19,492 nucleotides of DNA, taken from positions 1-19,492 of the forward strand of contig CADEDU010000105.1 in the NCBI GenBank assembly GCA_902826155.1, in the 5' to 3' direction. The position numbers and the translations under genes are program-made. A model generated the notes under the pieces. The model had not been told where the DNA came from, made no database searches, and was given only the letters and a program-made list of their open reading frames with translations. Within the stretch, counting starts at the first letter, position 1, and the number at the start of each line of letters is the position of its first letter. Source of the DNA: an uncultured beta proteobacterium (lineage in GTDB: Bacteria > Pseudomonadota > Gammaproteobacteria > Burkholderiales > SG8-39). Of this stretch, positions 13,721-19,492 are shown piece by piece.

Positions 13721-14590
13721 TCACGTCTTGCGCAGCCGCTTGATGAGGCTGGAAGTGTCCCAGCGGCCGCCACCCATCGCCGACACTTCGTCGTAGAAGC
13801 CCTTCACGGTTCGGATCACGTCCAGCCTGGCGCCGTTGCCTTGAGCCTCCTCCAGGCAGATGCGCAGGTCCTTGCGCATCCAGTCGACCGCGAAGCCGAA
13901 GTCGAATTTGTCGTCGACCATGGTTTTGCCGCGATTCTCCATCTGCCAGGAGCCCGCGGCGCCTTTGGCGATCACATCCAGGGTCGCCTTCATGTCGAGG
14001 CCGGAGCGCAGGCCGAAGTCGATGCCCTCTGACAGGCCCTGCACCAGACCAGCGATGCAGATCTGGTTGACCATTTTCGCCAGTTGCCCCGATCCGGCCG
14101 GCCCCAGCAATTGGATCATGCGCGCGTACACCGAAATCACCGGTTTGGCGCGCTCGAAGGCATCGGCCTTGCCACCGCACATGATGGTGAGTACGCCGTT
14201 TTGCGCGCCCGCTTCGCCGCCCGACACCGGCGCGTCGACGAATCCGAGACCACGCGCATTCGCTTCCTTCTCCAACTCGCGGGCGATGTTGGCCGACGCG
14301 GTGGTGTGATCGACGTACACCGCACCTTTGCTCATTGCCGCAAACGCGCCGTTGCTACCCAGTGTCACTTCACGTACGTCAGGGTCATCGCCCACGCAGG
14401 CGCAGACGATCTCGGCGCCGGCCACCGCATCTTTCGGTGTTGCGCCGAATTTGCCGCCGTGTTTGGCGACCCAGGCTTCGGATTTGGCGCGGGTGCGATT
14501 GAACACGGTGAGCTCATGGCCCGCCTTGGCCAAGTGTCCTGCCATCGGAAAGCCCATCACCCCCAAGCCTAGAAACGCCACCTTAGCCAT
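13721..14590 (-). CDS. NAD(P)-dependent beta-hydroxyacid dehydrogenase (second copy)
   Basis: A 289-residue member of the same superfamily as the gene at 8217-9092. Motifs: GLGVMG (8-13), VFNRTRAKS (29-37; Asn31-Arg32 in place of Asp, a pattern usually linked to NADP use), DAPVSGG (119-125), and GQLAKMVNQ with catalytic Lys172. The sequence is closest in style to GLYR/HIBADH-type enzymes that reduce succinic or glyoxylic semialdehyde or 2-hydroxy-3-oxopropionate, but I cannot fix the substrate. The ATG at 14590 has GGAG eight to eleven bases upstream. It is transcribed leftward; nudC follows 175 bp later on the same strand. The different predicted cofactor argues against a recent duplication of the other dehydrogenase. 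Confidence 0.88.
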   Translation of the reverse strand: MAKVAFLGLGVMGFPMAGHLAKAGHELTVFNRTRAKSEAWVAKHGGKFGATPKDAVAGAEIVCACVGDDPDVREVTLGSNGAFAAMSKGAVYVDHTTASANIARELEKEANARGLGFVDAPVSGGEAGAQNGVLTIMCGGKADAFERAKPVISVYARMIQLLGPAGSGQLAKMVNQICIAGLVQGLSEGIDFGLRSGLDMKATLDVIAKGAAGSWQMENRGKTMVDDKFDFGFAVDWMRKDLRICLEEAQGNGARLDVIRTVKGFYDEVSAMGGGRWDTSSLIKRLRKT

Positions 14591-14777
14591 ATCGAAGTCT
14601 CCAGAACGCGGAATCAGCAGAGGAACACGAATGCGAATGAATCCGAACAGGAATCAAGCCCGATGGCAAGCAAGGCCGCACACGGTTCGTGCACGGGGCG
14701 CCCTCGACCAAATGGCGTCCCGCACGTGGCAGCGGCCGGTTTGAGGCTGTTCGAGAAGTGCCGGGCGCGGCGTGCGA

Positions 14778-14806
14778 TGGTCAGGCCCGGGCGAATCGGC
14801 GATAAT
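14778..14806 (+). promoter_or_regulatory. Candidate sigma70 promoter for tkt
   Basis: TGGTCA (14778-14783), a 17-bp spacer and GATAAT (14801-14806) match the sigma70 consensus at 4/6 and 5/6. The -10 lies inside an inverted repeat CGATAA-TT-TTATCG (14800-14813) that could be a repressor site. Transcription would start near 14813 and give a leader of about 290 nt. This is prediction only. Confidence 0.4.
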
Positions 14807-14813
14807 TTTATCG

Positions 14814-14825
14814 GTGCTTAAGCAC
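14814..14825. repeat. Perfect 12-bp palindrome GTGCTTAAGCAC
   Basis: This palindrome follows the candidate promoter directly and has the same GTGCTT core as the four tandem repeats that come next, so it may be a zeroth or founding copy. It falls at the predicted transcription start, a fitting place for an operator. Confidence 0.6.
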
Positions 14826-14826
14826 G

Positions 14827-14918
14827 AGTGCTTGTCGGTGGCTACGAGTGCCTGTCAGTGGTTAAGCGCTAGTGCTTATCCGCGGTTGAGCGTCAGTGCT
14901 TGTCATCGGTTACGCGCT
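14827..14918 (+). repeat. Four imperfect tandem repeats (20, 24, 24, 24 bp)
   Basis: Copies begin at 14827, 14847, 14871 and 14895, each with AGTGCYTRTC, then usually a GGTTA-like core and an AGCGCT-like end. The first copy is 4 bp shorter. The junction of copies 2 and 3 is a near-palindrome (TAAGCGCT at 14863-14870 with AGTGCTTA at 14871-14878). The units abut without spacers, so this is not a CRISPR array. They lie in the probable tkt leader. Confidence 0.75.
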
Positions 14919-14925
14919 GACGCTC
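14888..14925 (+). promoter_or_regulatory. 12-bp-stem hairpin in the presumed tkt leader
   Basis: GAGCGTCAGTGC (14888-14899) pairs with GCGCTGACGCTC (14914-14925): 12 bp with one G-T wobble and a 14-nt loop. It overlaps the last tandem repeat. No T-run follows, so it is not a simple terminator; it could be an RNA structure or a protein-binding dyad. Confidence 0.6.
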
Positions 14926-15103
14926 GCGCCGTACCCGCATTATCGATCCAAATTCGATTCCAATCCGATTCTCAAGTCCGATCGGCATCGTTCCCTGGTG
15001 CTCGCCGCGGCCATCCTGGTGATCGTTCGGTTCGCGTCCCGCTCGGTTCGTGTTCCGACGCGCTGCTACTCCCGCAACTCCTCCTTCCGCAAAGGCCTGG
15101 CGC

Positions 15104-17164
15104 GTGACAGCTTCCTCCACTCAGCAGACGAACGCCGGCGCCGTGCGCGACATGGCCAACGCCATCCGGGCCCTGGCAATGGACGCCGTGCAGGCAGCCA
15201 ACTCCGGGCATCCGGGCATGCCGATGGGCATGGCCGAGATCGCGGTGGCGCTGTGGTCGCGCCATCTGCGTCACGATCCGGCTGATCCGCGCTGGCCCGA
15301 TCGCGACCGCTTCGTGCTCTCCAACGGGCACGGATCCATGCTGCTCTACGCACTGCTCCATTTGAGCGGCTACGACCTGCCGATCGAGGAGCTCAAACGC
15401 TTCCGCCAGTTCGGTTCGAAAACGCCCGGGCATCCCGAGTACGGCTGCGCGCCAGGCGTAGAGACCACCACCGGTCCGCTCGGCCAGGGCTTGGCCAACG
15501 CCGTCGGCATGGCGATCGCCGAGCGCGCGCTGGCCGCTCAGTTCAATCGCGCCGGGCACGCGATCGTCGATCACCGCACCTACGCGTTCGCGGGCGACGG
15601 CTGTCTGATGGAAGGGGTGTCGCACGAAGCGTGCTCGCTTGCCGGCACGCTCGGCCTGGGCAAGCTGATCGTGCTCTACGACGACAATCGCATCTCGATC
15701 GACTCGGAGAAGGCGTCGATGGACCTGTGGTTCACCGACGACACCGCGCGACGCTTCGAGGCCTATGGCTGGCGCGTGATCGCGAACGTCGATGGGCACG
15801 ACGTCGAGGCGGTCGATCGCGCGATTCGCACCGCGCATGAATCGGCCGATCGGCCGGTACTGATCGCGTGCAAGACGGTCATCGCCAAAGGGTCACCGAA
15901 GAAGGCCAACACCGGCGCCGCGCACGGCAGCCCGCTCGGTGCCGAGGAGATCGACGCCACGCGCAAGGCGATCGGCTGGCCGCATGGGCCCTTCGTTGTA
16001 CCCGCGGAGGTGGCCGCGCACTGGAATGCGCGTGAGCGCGGCGCAGGGCTGAGCAGCACCTGGCGCGCGCGGCTGGCCGCCTATGCCAAGGCCCATCCCG
16101 ATCTGGCCGGCGAATTCGAGCGGCGCATGAGGGGGGAGTTGCCGGCTGACTATGCTGCCCACTACGCTGCCGCGCTGGCCGATGTCTGTGCGAAGAAGGA
16201 AAAGATTGCCACGCGCAAGGCTTCACAAAACGCGATCGAGGCGCTCGCACCGAAACTGCCCGAGCTCATCGGCGGCTCGGCCGACCTGGCGGGATCGAAT
16301 CTCACGCTTTGGAAAGGTGCCAAGGGCATCGCGCGAATCAGCGCAGGCAACGGCGGCGATGGCAACGGCGGAGGCAACTACCTCTACTACGGCGTGCGCG
16401 AGTTCGGCATGTGCGCCGTCATGAACGGCCTGTCGCTGCACGGCGGATTCATCCCTTATGGCGGCACGTTCCTGGTGTTCTCCGACTACGCACGCAATGC
16501 GCTGCGCGTGGCGGCGCTGATGAAGGCGCGCGCGATCTACGTGTTCACGCACGATTCGATCGGGCTTGGGGAAGACGGGCCGACGCATCAACCGGTCGAG
16601 CACGCGGCCTCGCTACGCATCATGCCGAACATGGACGTGTGGCGACCATGCGATCCGGTGGAGACGCTGGCGTCCTGGAACGCCGCGATCCGGCGCAACG
16701 ACGGTCCCACCAGCCTGTTGTTGACCCGGCAAAACGTCACATTTCACGAGCGCGACGCACAAGCGATTGAGAACATCGCCCGCGGCGGCTATGTTCTGGC
16801 CGACTCAGCAGGGGCGCCGCAGGTGGTGTTGATCGCCACCGGATCAGAGGTCGATCTTGCCGTGGGGGCGCGCGGGTTGCTCGAACAACAGGGCGTTCGC
16901 GTACGCGTCGTGTCGATGCCGTGCACCGAGGCGTTCGATCGCCAGCCGGCTGCATACCGCGACGCGGTGCTGCCACGCGGCGTGCCGCGCGTGGCGATCG
17001 AGGCCGGCGTCACCGACGGCTGGCGCAAATATGTGGGGCTGGAGGGCGCAGTCGTAGGCATCGACCGGTTCGGTGAATCGGCACCGGCCCCCGAGCTGTT
17101 CAAGCATTTCGGTTTCACCCCGGACAACGTCGCCAACGTCGCCCGGAAACTTCTCGGAGCTTAG
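15104..17164 (+). CDS. tkt: Transketolase
   Basis: A 686-residue thiamine-diphosphate enzyme that moves two-carbon units between sugar phosphates in the pentose phosphate and Calvin cycles. Landmarks: [15 protein letters not shown] near the N-terminus, [19 protein letters not shown] (GDG at 164-166, TPP/Mg2+ binding), [24 protein letters not shown] with catalytic Glu433, and [15 protein letters not shown]. Transketolases are usually about 660-680 residues, so it is full length. No ATG opens the frame: GTG at 15104 with AAGG nine bases upstream gives a plausible short N-terminal extension, while GTG at 15050 would add 18 more residues with no family match. A Gly/Asn-rich loop ([14 protein letters not shown] repeat at 16346-16371) extends the segment before GVREFGM. 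The stop is two bases before gapA. Confidence 0.96.
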   Translation: MTASSTQQTNAGAVRDMANAIRALAMDAVQAANSGHPGMPMGMAEIAVALWSRHLRHDPADPRWPDRDRFVLSNGHGSMLLYALLHLSGYDLPIEELKRFRQFGSKTPGHPEYGCAPGVETTTGPLGQGLANAVGMAIAERALAAQFNRAGHAIVDHRTYAFAGDGCLMEGVSHEACSLAGTLGLGKLIVLYDDNRISIDSEKASMDLWFTDDTARRFEAYGWRVIANVDGHDVEAVDRAIRTAHESADRPVLIACKTVIAKGSPKKANTGAAHGSPLGAEEIDATRKAIGWPHGPFVVPAEVAAHWNARERGAGLSSTWRARLAAYAKAHPDLAGEFERRMRGELPADYAAHYAAALADVCAKKEKIATRKASQNAIEALAPKLPELIGGSADLAGSNLTLWKGAKGIARISAGNGGDGNGGGNYLYYGVREFGMCAVMNGLSLHGGFIPYGGTFLVFSDYARNALRVAALMKARAIYVFTHDSIGLGEDGPTHQPVEHAASLRIMPNMDVWRPCDPVETLASWNAAIRRNDGPTSLLLTRQNVTFHERDAQAIENIARGGYVLADSAGAPQVVLIATGSEVDLAVGARGLLEQQGVRVRVVSMPCTEAFDRQPAAYRDAVLPRGVPRVAIEAGVTDGWRKYVGLEGAVVGIDRFGESAPAPELFKHFGFTPDNVANVARKLLGA

Positions 17165-17166
17165 TC

Positions 17167-18180
17167 ATGACCATCAAAGTCGCAATCAACGGATTCGGAC
17201 GCATCGGCCGCAACATCCTGCGCGCCCACTACGAAGACGGCAAAAAGCACGACATCCAGTTCGTCGCCATCAACGATCTGGGCAATGCGCAGACCAATGC
17301 GCATCTGCTCAAGTACGACACCGCGCACGGCAAGTTTCCCGGGACGGTCGTGGTCGAAGGCGAGAACATGCTCGTCAACGGCGACAAGATCCGCGTGTGC
17401 GCGGTGCGCAATCCGGCCGAGCTGCCGTGGAAGGACCTGGGCGTGGACGTGGTGCTCGAGTGCACCGGCCTGTTCACCACCAAGGAGAAGGCCGGCGGCC
17501 ACATCAAGGCCGGCGCCAAGAAGGTGATCATCTCCGCGCCAGGCGGCAAGGACGTCGACGGCACCATCGTCTATGGCGTCAACCACAAGACGCTCAAGGC
17601 GAGCGATACCGTCATCTCGAACGCCTCGTGTACCACCAACTGCCTGGCGCCGATGGTCAAGGCGCTGCACGACCGCATCGGCGTGGTGTCGGGCCTGATG
17701 ACCACGGTGCACGCCTATACCAACGACCAGGTGCTCACCGACGTCTATCACGAAGATCTGCGCCGCGCGCGTTCGGCCACGCAGTCGATGATCCCGACCA
17801 AGACCGGTGCCGCCGCCGCGGTGGGGCTGGTGCTGCCGGAGCTGAACGGCAAGCTCGACGGCTACGCGATCCGGGTGCCGACCATCAACGTATCGATCGT
17901 CGATCTGGCGTTCGTGGCCAAGCGCGCCACCACGGTGGAGGAGGTCAACAACGCGGTGAAGCAGGCCGCCGAGACCGATCTCAAGGGCATCCTCGAATAC
18001 AACAAGGATCCGCTGGTGTCGGTCGACTTCAACCACAACCCGGCCTCGTCGATCTTCGATTCGACGCTCACCAAGGTCGCCGAGGGCACGCTGGTCAAGG
18101 TCTCGTCCTGGTATGACAACGAATGGGGCTTCAGCAACCGCATGCTCGATGCCACGATCGCGCTGATGGGCGCGAAGTAA
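17167..18180 (+). CDS. gapA: Glyceraldehyde-3-phosphate dehydrogenase
   Basis: A 337-residue GAPDH of normal length, interconverting glyceraldehyde 3-phosphate and 1,3-bisphosphoglycerate. The NAD-binding motif [10 protein letters not shown] is at residues 7-16. Asp37 (AINDLGN) is the acidic residue usually linked to NAD preference. SNASCTTNC (151-159) holds catalytic Cys155, [10 protein letters not shown] holds His182, and [13 protein letters not shown] is near the C-terminus. The ATG at 17167 is two bases after the tkt stop, and its GGAG (17156-17159) lies inside the end of tkt, so translation of the two is probably coupled. Order tkt-gapA-pgk is common in betaproteobacteria. Codon use looks biased to C/G-ending optimal codons, as expected for high expression. 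Confidence 0.97.
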   Translation: MTIKVAINGFGRIGRNILRAHYEDGKKHDIQFVAINDLGNAQTNAHLLKYDTAHGKFPGTVVVEGENMLVNGDKIRVCAVRNPAELPWKDLGVDVVLECTGLFTTKEKAGGHIKAGAKKVIISAPGGKDVDGTIVYGVNHKTLKASDTVISNASCTTNCLAPMVKALHDRIGVVSGLMTTVHAYTNDQVLTDVYHEDLRRARSATQSMIPTKTGAAAAVGLVLPELNGKLDGYAIRVPTINVSIVDLAFVAKRATTVEEVNNAVKQAAETDLKGILEYNKDPLVSVDFNHNPASSIFDSTLTKVAEGTLVKVSSWYDNEWGFSNRMLDATIALMGAK

Positions 18181-18183
18181 GTG

Positions 18184-18217
18184 GCCCGCGCAGGCTGACT
18201 TCGCGGGCGAGCCCGCG
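18184..18217 (+). promoter_or_regulatory. Mutually exclusive stem elements in the gapA-pgk spacer
   Basis: Three 7-mers lie in a row: GCCCGCG (18184-18190), CGCGGGC (18202-18208) and GCCCGCG (18211-18217). The middle one can pair with either neighbour: with the first around an 11-nt loop, or with the third as a shorter stem. This is the layout of an RNA switch or simply repeated GC-rich sequence. Confidence 0.4.
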
Positions 18218-18258
18218 GGCAACTGCGCAGCGCAACCGCAGGCGGCGATGAAACGATC

Positions 18259-18290
18259 CGAAGCCCACGTCCGCGTGGGCTTCGTTCTTT
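18259..18290 (+). terminator. Strong hairpin with T-rich tail just before pgk
   Basis: CGAAGCCCACG (18259-18269) pairs perfectly with CGTGGGCTTCG (18274-18284) over 11 bp with a TCCG loop, followed by TTCTTT. It has the form of an intrinsic terminator after gapA. However, its tail ends only 19 bp before the pgk start, so pgk must be reached by readthrough or from a promoter upstream of the hairpin. Confidence 0.8.
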
Positions 18291-18309
18291 GCAAGGAATA
18301 GAGCCCACC

Positions 18310-19491
18310 ATGAACGTCTTGAAGATGACCGATCTGCCGCTGGCCGGCAAACGCGTTTTCATTCGCGCCGATCTCAATGTTCCGCAGGACGATGCGGGCA
18401 AGATCACCGACGACACGCGCATCCGCGCCTCGATTCCCGCGATCGAGCATGCGCTCAAGGCCGGCGCTGCGGTGATGGTCACCTCGCACCTCGGGCGCCC
18501 CACCGAGGGCGAGTTCAAACCCGAAGACTCGCTCGAGCCGATCGCGCAACGCATGGCCGAGCTGCTGAAACGGCCAGTGCCGGTCAAGCGCAACTGGGTT
18601 GATGGCGTCGAGGTCAAGCCCGGCGAGGTGGTGCTGCTGGAGAACTGCCGCGTCAACAAGGGCGAGAAGAAGAACGACGATGCGCTCGCGAAGAAGATGG
18701 CGGCGCTGTGCGACGTCTACGTCAACGACGCATTCGGCACCGCGCACCGCGCCGAGGCGACCACGCACGGCATCGCCAAGTACGCCAAGGTGGCGTGCGC
18801 CGGCCCGTTGATGGGCGCGGAGATCGACGCGCTGTCGCGCGCGCTGGGCAATCCGGCGCGACCGCTGGTGGCGATCGTCGCCGGCTCGAAGGTTTCGACC
18901 AAACTCACCATCCTCGCCTCGCTGGCGGACAAGGTCGATCAGCTCATCGTCGGCGGCGGTATCGCCAACACCTTTCTGCTCGCCGCCGGCGGCAAGATCG
19001 GCAAATCGCTCGCGGAGCCCGATCTGGTCGGCGAGGCGAAGAAGATCATCGAGATCATCAAGGCCAAAGGCGGAATCGTGCCGGTGCCGATCGACGTGGT
19101 CACCGCGAAGGAATTCAGCGCGACTGCGACGGCCACGCCGAAATCCACCGAGATGGTCGCCGACGACGACATGATTCTCGACATCGGCCAGCAGTCGGCG
19201 CTCGCCATCGCGCATCTGCTCAAGCAGGCCGGTACGATCGTGTGGAACGGTCCGGTGGGCGTGTTCGAGTTCGACCAGTTCGCGCAGGGCACGCGCATCA
19301 TCGCCAAGGCAATCGCCGAGTCGAAAGCCTTCTCGCTCGCCGGCGGCGGCGACACGATCGCGGCCATCACCAAGTTCGGCATCACCGACAAGGTCTCGTA
19401 CATTTCCACCGGCGGCGGAGCGTTCCTCGAATTCCTCGAGGGCAAGGCGCTGCCGGCGATCGAGATCCTCGAACAACGCGCGCGCGGCTGA
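18310..19491 (+). CDS. pgk: Phosphoglycerate kinase
   Basis: A 393-residue enzyme of normal length that transfers phosphate between 1,3-bisphosphoglycerate and ADP. Landmarks in order: FIRADLNVP (substrate Asp and Asn), [32 protein letters not shown], the nucleotide-binding [12 protein letters not shown] (often GGAKVSDK in relatives), [20 protein letters not shown], and GGGDTIAAI with [16 protein letters not shown] at the C-terminus. The ATG at 18310 was chosen over an upstream in-frame TTG (18289) because it starts the MTDL-type N-terminus; AAGGA (18293-18297) is twelve bases upstream, a little far. It follows gapA by 129 bp, with a terminator-like hairpin in between. The stop codon lies one base before the window edge. 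Confidence 0.97.
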   Translation: MNVLKMTDLPLAGKRVFIRADLNVPQDDAGKITDDTRIRASIPAIEHALKAGAAVMVTSHLGRPTEGEFKPEDSLEPIAQRMAELLKRPVPVKRNWVDGVEVKPGEVVLLENCRVNKGEKKNDDALAKKMAALCDVYVNDAFGTAHRAEATTHGIAKYAKVACAGPLMGAEIDALSRALGNPARPLVAIVAGSKVSTKLTILASLADKVDQLIVGGGIANTFLLAAGGKIGKSLAEPDLVGEAKKIIEIIKAKGGIVPVPIDVVTAKEFSATATATPKSTEMVADDDMILDIGQQSALAIAHLLKQAGTIVWNGPVGVFEFDQFAQGTRIIAKAIAESKAFSLAGGGDTIAAITKFGITDKVSYISTGGGAFLEFLEGKALPAIEILEQRARG

Positions 19492-19492
19492 C

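Larger units (their letters stand above)
14591..15103. other. 513-bp divergent intergenic region upstream of tkt
   Basis: No convincing gene is present. The part to about 14770 probably carries the promoter of the leftward dehydrogenase. The part from 14778 to 14926 carries a candidate promoter, a palindrome, four 24-bp repeats and a large hairpin (listed separately). From 14940 to 14990 there are loose repeats of ATTCGATTCC / ATCCGATTCT type. The rest, up to the tkt start, is unremarkable. Confidence 0.6.

Noticed and set aside
14827..14918. CRISPR array
   Set aside because: The units abut without spacers, differ from one another, and no cas genes are present.
14772..15107. A frame through the 24-bp repeats that reads as 8-residue repeats (SACQWLSA-like)
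   Set aside because: A 24-bp period gives an 8-residue period in any open frame. The first repeat is 20 bp and breaks it, there is no credible start with a Shine-Dalgarno, and the frame runs into tkt.
17161..19476. A 771-codon open frame on the minus strand across gapA and pgk
   Set aside because: It is antisense to two complete, motif-confirmed housekeeping genes. Its translation is a low-complexity mix rich in Arg, Asp, Gly and His, as expected opposite GC-rich coding sequence.
1..19492. Mobile element or genomic island
   Set aside because: No integrase, transposase, tRNA attachment site, long terminal repeat or clear shift in base composition was seen.

Overview
The window is GC-rich, tightly packed bacterial chromosome. 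Every gene is an ordinary-looking intact reading frame; there is no tRNA, rRNA, insertion sequence, phage gene or CRISPR array. The gene mix points to a betaproteobacterium, probably of the order Burkholderiales: a Bug/TctC-type binding protein, a tkt-gapA-pgk cluster, a DadA homologue and a TRAP transporter. That placement is an inference from gene content, not from a marker gene.

Layout. (1) 73-2147, minus strand: a three-gene cassette of a Ser-rich DUF1190-type lipoprotein, a glutathionylspermidine-synthase-like ATP-grasp enzyme and a DUF350 membrane protein. It resembles yjfL-yjfM-yjfC / ygiB-ygiC of E. coli. (2) 2422-5116, plus strand: a DadA-type D-amino acid dehydrogenase overlapping a membrane-anchored beta-lactamase-fold serine hydrolase. 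(3) 5158-9092, minus strand: a beta-hydroxyacid dehydrogenase followed by a complete TRAP transporter (dctP, dctQ, dctM). (4) 9229-11215, plus strand, divergent from (3): a Bug/TctC solute-binding protein and a PdxA-family dehydrogenase. Regions 3 and 4 look like one divergent catabolic locus for an organic or sugar acid. (5) 11228-13545, minus strand: a SpeD-SpeE fusion (AdoMet decarboxylase joined to spermidine synthase), preceded by NudC. (6) 13721-14590, minus strand: a second beta-hydroxyacid dehydrogenase. (7) 15104-19491, plus strand: tkt, gapA and pgk, the central glycolysis / pentose phosphate / Calvin cycle module, behind a repeat-rich leader and with a terminator-like hairpin just before pgk.

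The items most worth a second look are the DUF350/ATP-grasp/lipoprotein cassette with no assigned pathway, the SpeD-SpeE fusion with no ATG start in frame, the 24-bp repeat array and 12-bp-stem hairpin in the presumed tkt leader, the strong hairpin that leaves no room for a separate pgk promoter, and the dadA/serine-hydrolase overlap. I did not find a clearly new defence or mobile system.
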